From Bacteroidales bacterium Bact_16 (GTDB lineage Bacteria > Bacteroidota > Bacteroidia > Bacteroidales > UBA932), in assembly GCA_001602885.1 (NCBI GenBank), contig LUZH01000332.1, positions 1-10,708 on the forward strand: a stretch of DNA of 10,708 bases, read 5' to 3'. Position 1 is the stretch's first letter, and each line of letters starts with the position of its first letter. The notes below the pieces were generated by a model that searched no databases, had not been told where the DNA came from, and saw only the letters and a program-made list of their open reading frames with translations. Shown in pieces: positions 6,350 through 10,708 of this stretch. Made by a program: the position numbers and the translations under genes.

Positions 6350-7249
6350 TCAAAAGGTTATGCCCATCCGGAACCCGAAGGCCGCCGGCTGGGAGACGGG
6401 GTTGATGGATGCAAATTGGTTTTCCGGCAGGATGAAGGCCGGGGCCACCTTGAGGGCGATGTCGTCGTCCACCTCGAAATTGTGCATATACGAGAAGACG
6501 TTGGCGTCGATGATCTGCAGGAGGTAGACGGCGGCGATGCCCAGGGCATAGTAGTCCCGGTAGCGCCGGTAGGCGTCGCGGTAGTAGAGGGCCTGGTCGG
6601 CCGAGATCGGACCGTCGTAGGTCTCCCGGTCGGAGGCGGCGATGTAGATGTCGCGGAAACGCTCGAAATTGGCCTTGTTGGACGCATAGCCGTTGATGGT
6701 GAAGGCCATGAGGCCCAGATAGAGCGGAAGCTTCCAGTATTCGCGGTTATAGATCTGCCCGAGGCCCGGGACCAGGATCGAATAGAGCGTGGCCTTGCCG
6801 GGATGGGGATAGACGCTGGGCTTGAAGTTGATCACGCCGTCCATCAGCGTGGCCCAGTAGGCGACGCCGGCGCCGATGAAACAGTATTTGGCGGCTTCCT
6901 TGTTGCCTTTGGCATTGAGGACGAGTCCGGCGCCCAGGCTGCCGCCGATGGCCGAATAGACGATCGGGAGCTTCCAGGCCTGGCGGTTGTAGATCTGCGA
7001 GCCGCCGATGAAGACGACGGAGCCGGCGGTCATCGTGCCGATGCGGATCTCGTTCTTGTGGGCGAGGCCGCCGAAGTATTCCTTGAAGGAGAACAGGACG
7101 TCCGTGGAATCGGCGTCCGATGCCGGGTCGTCGTTGTATTGCTGGTTGAAGGCCTGCTCCTTGAAGATCTGGGCGGAAGCGTCCATGCAGGAAACGGCGG
7201 CCAAAAGGACCGCCATCGCCAACACGCCGAACAGCCTCCTCCCCTTCAT
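6350..7249 (-). CDS. DUF5683 membrane protein with internal duplication
   Basis: A 299-residue envelope protein of unknown function, recognised as DUF5683 by the signature HPGKATLYSILVPGLGQIYN (residues 149-168) followed by REYWKLPLYLG, the later YRDAYRRYRDYYALG (223-237), and the aspartate-rich NFEVDDDIALKVAP near the end. Residues 1-26 form a signal peptide (cut after ASA); Cys21 could instead mark a lipoprotein but the lipobox is poor. Several Gly-rich hydrophobic segments lie between residues 72 and 190 and again at about 234-248. The core signature appears twice: GGSQIYNRQAWKLPIVY (82-98) and GLGQIYNREYWKLPLYL (162-178), exactly 80 residues apart. The C-terminus FGFRMGITF ends in Phe. 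The ATG shares one base with the parB TGA (TGATG at 7251-7247). Placement between parB and a lytic transglycosylase recurs in Bacteroidota as far as I recall, suggesting an envelope role linked to segregation or division; this is inference. Confidence 0.85.
   Translation of the reverse strand: MKGRRLFGVLAMAVLLAAVSCMDASAQIFKEQAFNQQYNDDPASDADSTDVLFSFKEYFGGLAHKNEIRIGTMTAGSVVFIGGSQIYNRQAWKLPIVYSAIGGSLGAGLVLNAKGNKEAAKYCFIGAGVAYWATLMDGVINFKPSVYPHPGKATLYSILVPGLGQIYNREYWKLPLYLGLMAFTINGYASNKANFERFRDIYIAASDRETYDGPISADQALYYRDAYRRYRDYYALGIAAVYLLQIIDANVFSYMHNFEVDDDIALKVAPAFILPENQFASINPVSQPAAFGFRMGITF
6726..6998 (-). repeat. Imperfect direct repeat within the DUF5683 gene (copies 6726-6758 and 6966-6998)
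   Basis: Two 33-base segments lie exactly 240 bases (80 codons) apart in the same reading frame and agree at 27 of 33 positions. Both contain AGCTTCCAG and TAGATCTGC on the plus strand. They encode QIYNREYWKLP and QIYNRQAWKLP. This is the DNA trace of the protein-level duplication; matching at wobble positions may also reflect shared codon preference. Confidence 0.7.
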
Positions 7250-8196
7250 CAGAACTGTTTCTCTTCGAGCGCTTTGACAAATTTCTGGACTTCCTCGTCG
7301 GACTGGAAGTGGATGGTCATCACGCCCTTGCCGGAGGGGCTGCGCTTCAGCGAGATGTCGTTGGAGAAATATTTGCCGACATGCTCCAGGATGCGGTAGT
7401 AGTCCTGCGGGAGCTGCTGCGTGGCGCGGGCGTTGCGGACCTTGGCCTTGGCGGCGTCCGGATCGACCTGCAGCTTGCGCACGAGGCTCTCCAGCTCGCG
7501 GACGGACAGGCCGTCGCGGATGACCAGGTCGCAGAGCTGCTCCTGGACCTCGGGCGCCTCGACGCCGAGGATGGCCTTGGCGTGGCCGGCGCTCAGCAGG
7601 CCGACCTTGATGTCGTGCTGCACCTTGGCGGGCAGCTTGAGCAGGCGGAGGGTGTTGGCCACGGTGGCGCGCTTCTTGCCGACGCGCTCGGCGAGATTGT
7701 CCTGCGTGAGCTGGCATTCGTCGATCAGGCGGCGGTAGCTGAGGGCGAGCTCGATGGGGTCGAGATCCTCGCGCTGGACGTTCTCCACGATGGCCATCTC
7801 CAGCATGCCCTGGTCGTTGGCGTCGCGGATGTAGGCCGGGATCGTGGTCATGCCGGCGAGGCGGCAGGCCTTGTAGCGGCGCTCGCCGCTGATGATCTGG
7901 TAGCGGCGGTCCGTGATGCGGCGTACGGTGATGGGCTGGATGAGCCCCAGCGAACGGATGGAGGCGGCCAGCTCTTCGAGGGCCACCTGGTCGAAAGACA
8001 TGCGCGGCTGGAAGGGGTTCGGCTCGATCATGTCGACGGGAATGCGCAGGATGTCCGCCGTGTTTTCCTGGCGGGGACGGGTCCCTACGATTTCTTTGTT
8101 GACATAGCCGACCGGCTTGCGGAGCTGGTCGGCGTCGGGCACTTCGCCGAGCAGGGCGCTCAGGCCCTTGCCGAGTCCTCTGGGTTCTTTGCTCAT
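7249..8196 (-). CDS. parB: Chromosome-partitioning protein ParB (Spo0J/Noc family)
   Basis: ParB is a CTP-dependent DNA clamp that loads at parS sites near the origin and spreads, recruiting ParA and SMC. The 315-residue product has the N-terminal ParA-stimulating motif GLGKGLSALLG (residues 7-17), the C-box NPFQPR (60-65), the CTP-binding arginine motif GERRYKA (104-110), ENVQREDLDP (138-147) and a helix-turn-helix (about 163-186, LTQDNLAERVGKKRATVANT). A variable linker and the C-terminal dimerisation region follow. All hallmark residues for CTP hydrolysis are present. The start ATG overlaps the parA stop by four bases (ATGA at 8196-8193), and its own stop overlaps the next start by one base, so it is translated in a coupled operon. 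I did not see a consensus parS palindrome in the window. Confidence 0.96.
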   Translation of the reverse strand: MSKEPRGLGKGLSALLGEVPDADQLRKPVGYVNKEIVGTRPRQENTADILRIPVDMIEPNPFQPRMSFDQVALEELAASIRSLGLIQPITVRRITDRRYQIISGERRYKACRLAGMTTIPAYIRDANDQGMLEMAIVENVQREDLDPIELALSYRRLIDECQLTQDNLAERVGKKRATVANTLRLLKLPAKVQHDIKVGLLSAGHAKAILGVEAPEVQEQLCDLVIRDGLSVRELESLVRKLQVDPDAAKAKVRNARATQQLPQDYYRILEHVGKYFSNDISLKRSPSGKGVMTIHFQSDEEVQKFVKALEEKQF

Positions 8197-8969
8197 ACAG
8201 TTTCTCCATTATGCTCCAGGACCTCTCTCGCGAGATTGAGGTAGTTGGTGGAGCCGTTGCACATGATGTCGTAAAGGATGATCGGTTTGCCGTGGGAAGG
8301 CGCCTCGCTGAGGCGGATGTTGCGCTGGATGACCGTCTTGAAGACGAGCTCGCGGAAATGGTCGCGCAGCTCGGCGAGCACCTGCGTGTGGACGCGCGTG
8401 CGGCCGTCGAACATCGTGACGACGAAACCTTCGATCGTCAGGTCGGGATTGACGCCGCCCTGCACCAGACGGATGGTCTGGAGGAGCTTGCCGAGGCCTT
8501 CGAGCGCGAAGAACTCTGGCTGGACGGGGATAATCACGGAGTCGGCCGCGGTGAGGGTGTTGACCGTGATGATGCCCAGCGAGGGCGAGCAGTCGATGAT
8601 GATGAAGTCATAGTTGTCCCGGATCGGGGCCAGGGCCTTCTTGAGCAGCGACTCGCGCTCCTCGGCCTCCAGCATCTCGAATTCGGCGCCCACGAGGTTG
8701 ATGTGGGACGGGATCATATGGAGGTTGGCGATCTCCGTCTGGATCAGGGCGTCCGCGATGTCGATCTGGCCGATCATCACCTCGTAGAGGGTGCGCTGCT
8801 GGTCGTTGTCCGGAGCGAAGTTGAGACCCGAGGTGGTGTTGGCCTGCGGATCCGCATCGATGATCAGCACCTTCTTCTCCAGGACGGCGAGCGAGGCAGC
8901 CAGGTTGATGGCGGTGGTCGTCTTGCCGACGCCACCTTTCTGGTTTGCTATTGCGATGACTTTACCCAT
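8193..8969 (-). CDS. parA: Chromosome-partitioning ATPase ParA (Soj)
   Basis: A 258-residue Walker-type ATPase that binds DNA nonspecifically as an ATP dimer and moves ParB-parS complexes. It starts MGKVIAIANQ and has the deviant Walker A KGGVGKTT (residues 11-18, with the signature first Lys11), the switch I region DADPQANTT (38-46), Walker B in FIIIDCSPSLG, and the PVQPEFFALEGLGKLL segment typical of chromosomal Soj/ParA. There is no N-terminal helix-turn-helix, so it is the short, non-autorepressing type. I use ATG 8969; an in-frame TTG at 8978 would add only three residues and breaks the usual MGKVIA start. It is the first gene of the parA-parB-DUF5683-transglycosylase operon, and its promoter is expected in the AT-rich gap shared with the lipid kinase. 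Confidence 0.96.
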   Translation of the reverse strand: MGKVIAIANQKGGVGKTTTAINLAASLAVLEKKVLIIDADPQANTTSGLNFAPDNDQQRTLYEVMIGQIDIADALIQTEIANLHMIPSHINLVGAEFEMLEAEERESLLKKALAPIRDNYDFIIIDCSPSLGIITVNTLTAADSVIIPVQPEFFALEGLGKLLQTIRLVQGGVNPDLTIEGFVVTMFDGRTRVHTQVLAELRDHFRELVFKTVIQRNIRLSEAPSHGKPIILYDIMCNGSTNYLNLAREVLEHNGETV

Positions 8970-8988
8970 ATAATCCAATATTGCTAGA

Positions 8989-9020
8989 ATTGCAAATTTA
9001 ACAAAAAAATACTATTTTCG
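8989..9020 (+). promoter_or_regulatory. Candidate promoter for the lipid kinase gene
   Basis: ATTG (8989-8992) and TATTTTCG (9013-9020), 20 bases apart, match the Bacteroidota TTTG / TAnnTTTG pattern with one mismatch in each box. Spacing and the TTCG ending equal those of the element at 2089-2120. The -7 box ends four bases before the ATG at 9025, so the transcript would be nearly or fully leaderless. Confidence 0.45.
8993..9000 (-). promoter_or_regulatory. Candidate -7 element (TAAATTTG) for the parA operon
   Basis: On the minus strand TAAATTTG is a perfect match to the Bacteroidota -7 consensus TAnnTTTG, 23 bases upstream of the parA ATG at 8969. No TTTG lies 17-23 bases further upstream, so the -33 box is missing or weak. 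It interleaves with the candidate plus-strand promoter in the same 55-base gap, so the two directions could compete. Confidence 0.45.
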
Positions 9021-9024
9021 TGGT

Positions 9025-9981
9025 ATGTCTGAAACAAAAACCGCGTGGTATTTCATCGTCAATCCCCGCGCCGGTTCCGGCAAGACGATGTCTGAGTGGG
9101 TGCCCGCCGAGCGGCTCCTTGAGTCAGAGGGCATTGCCTTCGTGACTGCGATGACTGACCACAAGAAACATGCCGTCACCCTGGCCCGCGAGGCGGCGGC
9201 CGAAGGCTACCGCCGCATCGCCGCGGTGGGTGGCGACGGCTCGCTGCACGAAGTGCTGGGCGGCATCTGCAGCTGGTGCGAGGAGACCGGCACTCCCCCC
9301 GAAGACTTCTACCTGGCCGTCATCCCGATCGGCTCCGGCAACGACTGGATCAAGTCCTGCCGCGTCCCGGACGACGTCGAGGACGCGCTGAAGCTGCTGA
9401 TGGACGGCTCGTTCGGCTGGATGGACATCGTGCGCGGCACGAGCGCGGGCGGCCGGGTCGCCTACGTGGCCAACTGCGCCGGCATCGGTTTCGACTCCCA
9501 CGTGTGCGAGCGGGTGAACCGCCAGAAGGAGCGCGGCATGCGCGGCAAGATGATCTATCTCAACGCGCTGCGCCACACGATCTTCCACTTCCGCCCGATC
9601 TCGGTGCTTGTCCGGGCGGACGGCGAAAACGTCTTCAGCGGCGAGATCTTCTCGCTGGCGGTCGGCAACGGCCCCTACTCCGGCGGCGGCATGCGCCAGG
9701 TGCCGAAGGCCGACAACGACGACGGCTTCCTGGACTACATGATCGTCCCGAAGGCCAAGCTGAGCAACCTTGTCAAGGAAATCCCGCGCCTCTTCTCAGG
9801 CACGACGCACGAATCGGCGCTGATCCACAGCGGCCGCTGCCAGACACTCGAAATCGCTCCGCTCAACGAAGATTCGGCGGACCTGATCGAATATGACGGC
9901 GAACTGGAGGGGCGTCTGCCCCTGATCCTGGAAGTCTCCCTCCACCGGATCCACGTACTGAAAGGAAAGGCCAAAGACTAG
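9025..9981 (+). CDS. Diacylglycerol kinase-type lipid kinase (YegS/BmrU family)
   Basis: A 318-residue ATP-dependent lipid kinase with a DAGK catalytic domain, probably acting at the inner face of the cytoplasmic membrane. Visible motifs in order: NPRAGSGK (residues 13-20), the nucleotide-binding GGDGSLHEV (69-77), PIGSGND (101-107), the C-terminal-domain [10 protein letters not shown] (214-223), the acidic [10 protein letters not shown] (231-240), and the YDGE catalytic region (290-293). Length and motif spacing are normal. Members phosphorylate diacylglycerol, phosphatidylglycerol, undecaprenol-like or sphingoid lipids, and the sequence does not fix the substrate. In an organism that may make sulfono- or sphingolipids, a long-chain-base or ceramide-like acceptor is possible but unproven. 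It is divergent from parA and converges with obgE, with its TAG stop overlapping the obgE stop, so it is probably a single-gene transcript. Confidence 0.9.
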   Translation: MSETKTAWYFIVNPRAGSGKTMSEWVPAERLLESEGIAFVTAMTDHKKHAVTLAREAAAEGYRRIAAVGGDGSLHEVLGGICSWCEETGTPPEDFYLAVIPIGSGNDWIKSCRVPDDVEDALKLLMDGSFGWMDIVRGTSAGGRVAYVANCAGIGFDSHVCERVNRQKERGMRGKMIYLNALRHTIFHFRPISVLVRADGENVFSGEIFSLAVGNGPYSGGGMRQVPKADNDDGFLDYMIVPKAKLSNLVKEIPRLFSGTTHESALIHSGRCQTLEIAPLNEDSADLIEYDGELEGRLPLILEVSLHRIHVLKGKAKD

Positions 9982-10708
9982 GCCTGCAGCGCATTCCAGA
10001 GCATATCCTTCAACTCCTGCAGCCCCTGGCCGGTGCTGGAGGAAATGAATACGTGCGGTACCTTGCGCGGCAGGTGCGGCTTGATCATCTTCTCCAGGTC
10101 GGCGTCGATGAGGTCGCACTTGGTGATGGCGAGCACGCGCTGCTTGGTGAGCAGCTCGGGATTATAGAGCTTGAGCTCGGAGAGCAGGGTCTTGTAGGCG
10201 CCTGCGATGTCTTCTTCCTCCACGCTGACCATGAAGAGCAGCACGGAATTGCGCTCGATGTGGCGCAGGAAGCGGATGCCGATGCCCTTGCCTTCGTGGG
10301 CGCCCTCGATGATGCCAGGGATGTCGGCCATCACGAAGGATTTGTCGTCGTAGTAGCGGACGATGCCCAGGTTGGGCTCCAGCGTCGTGAAGGCATAAGA
10401 CGCGATCTTGGGCTTTGCGGCCGTGATTGTGGCCAGAAGGGTCGATTTGCCGGCATTGGGGAATCCGACGAGGCCGACATCGGCCAGAAGCTTCAGCTCG
10501 AGAATAAAGACCCCTTCCTCCCCTTCTTCGCCCGGCTGGGCGTAGCGGGGCGTCTGCTGGGTGGCGGACTTGAAGTTGTCGTTGCCCAGGCCGCCGCGGC
10601 CGCCGCGGCAGAGGATGCGCTCCTCGCCCGCTTCCATCATCTCGAAGAGCACCTCGCCGGTCTCGGCGTTCTTGGCGACCGTGCCGATGGGCACGTCGAG
10701 ATAGATGT
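9978..10708 (-). CDS. obgE: GTPase ObgE/CgtA (N-terminus beyond window edge)
   Basis: Obg binds the 50S ribosomal subunit and links ribosome maturation with growth control. The frame is open to the end of the window (it reads [19 protein letters not shown]), so the GTG at 10694 is internal; 242 residues are visible and roughly 90 N-terminal residues of the Obg fold are missing. Visible: the end of the glycine-rich Obg domain ([20 protein letters not shown]), G1 GFPNAGKST (bases 10466-10440), switch [13 protein letters not shown]3 [15 protein letters not shown]4 TKCD (a variant of NKxD seen in this family) and G5 ISSSTGQG. The protein ends soon after the GTPase domain, so it lacks the C-terminal OCT domain of Bacillus Obg. 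Its TAG stop is inside the CTAG shared with the convergent lipid kinase gene. Confidence 0.95.
   Translation of the reverse strand, partial: IYLDVPIGTVAKNAETGEVLFEMMEAGEERILCRGGRGGLGNDNFKSATQQTPRYAQPGEEGEEGVFILELKLLADVGLVGFPNAGKSTLLATITAAKPKIASYAFTTLEPNLGIVRYYDDKSFVMADIPGIIEGAHEGKGIGIRFLRHIERNSVLLFMVSVEEEDIAGAYKTLLSELKLYNPELLTKQRVLAITKCDLIDADLEKMIKPHLPRKVPHVFISSSTGQGLQELKDMLWNALQA

Noticed and set aside
6348..6353. Upstream TTG start for the lytic transglycosylase
   Set aside because: It would overlap the preceding stop and add only two residues; ATG 6347 gives a clean signal peptide and a 2-base gap.
5007..6527. A 506-codon open frame antisense to the lytic transglycosylase gene
   Set aside because: Long antisense frames arise from GC-rich third positions. 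The product is a Val/Ala/His/Glu-rich string without motifs, while the opposite strand encodes a complete conserved enzyme.
6350..8209. A single 619-codon open frame on the minus strand spanning parB and the DUF5683 gene
   Set aside because: Its first half translates to an Arg/Pro/Ala-rich out-of-frame reading of parB. Only the part from ATG 7249 is a real protein, so this is not a fusion gene.
8211..8987. A 258-codon open frame antisense to parA
   Set aside because: It mirrors parA almost exactly and has no recognisable domain; parA shows all family motifs.
9495..9506. CCCACGTGTGCG as a possible parS-like site
   Set aside because: Only the central CACGTG matches and the flanks are not palindromic. 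It lies inside the lipid kinase coding region. No convincing parS was seen.
1..10708. Search for defence, toxin-antitoxin, CRISPR, phage or transposon content
   Set aside because: All coding space is taken by conserved genes with similar composition. No direct-repeat spacer pattern, transposase, integrase or terminal inverted repeats were seen.

Overview
The window looks like core chromosome of a GC-rich member of the Bacteroidota, most likely Bacteroidales. I infer an Alistipes/Rikenellaceae or Cryptobacteroides-like organism, which is not proven. Four things point there: a cysteate synthase of the Methanosarcina/Bacteroidota type; the gene order parA-parB-DUF5683-lytic transglycosylase; AT-rich gaps with promoter-like TTTG / TAnnTT(T/C)G elements and no clear Shine-Dalgarno sequences; and small outer-membrane barrels ending in Phe. 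Ten protein genes fill almost all of the sequence. I see no tRNA, rRNA, CRISPR array, insertion sequence, integrase or phage gene, and no stretch over 100 bases without a gene.

Layout. (1) At 2-856 (+) is the C-terminal two thirds of a cysteate synthase, meeting head-on (one base between stops) a two-gene minus-strand operon (2068-858) of small predicted beta-barrel proteins. (2) A divergent AT-rich gap (2069-2151) carries a good Bacteroidota-type promoter for a plus-strand pair: a GNAT-like acyltransferase (2152-3288) and rarA (3324-4607). (3) A strong inverted repeat (4611-4638) lies between rarA and the end of the next operon and probably terminates both. (4) A tightly packed minus-strand operon runs parA (8969-8193), parB (8196-7249), a DUF5683 membrane protein (7249-6350) and a LysM lytic transglycosylase (6347-4641), with junctions of -4, -1 and +2 bases. 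(5) A second divergent gap (8970-9024) leads to a diacylglycerol-kinase-type lipid kinase (9025-9981, +). (6) That gene converges on obgE (minus, cut by the window end), the two TAG stops sharing one CTAG palindrome.

How the genes fit together. The par operon joins chromosome segregation (ParA ATPase, ParB CTPase clamp) to envelope and peptidoglycan factors. RarA acts at stalled replication forks and ObgE in ribosome assembly and growth control. Cysteate synthase makes L-cysteate, the head-group precursor of the sulfonolipids (capnine, sulfobacins) known from Alistipes, Odoribacter and relatives. The GNAT-like protein and the lipid kinase could take part in sulfono- or sphingolipid metabolism, but that is only inference.

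I do not see a new defence or mobile system here. The points most worth a second look are the cysteate synthase and its possible lipid partners, an 80-residue internal duplication in the DUF5683 protein that is still visible in the DNA, a possible TAnnTTCG promoter variant lying only 4 bases from start codons (possible leaderless mRNAs), and the zero-spacing convergent junctions.
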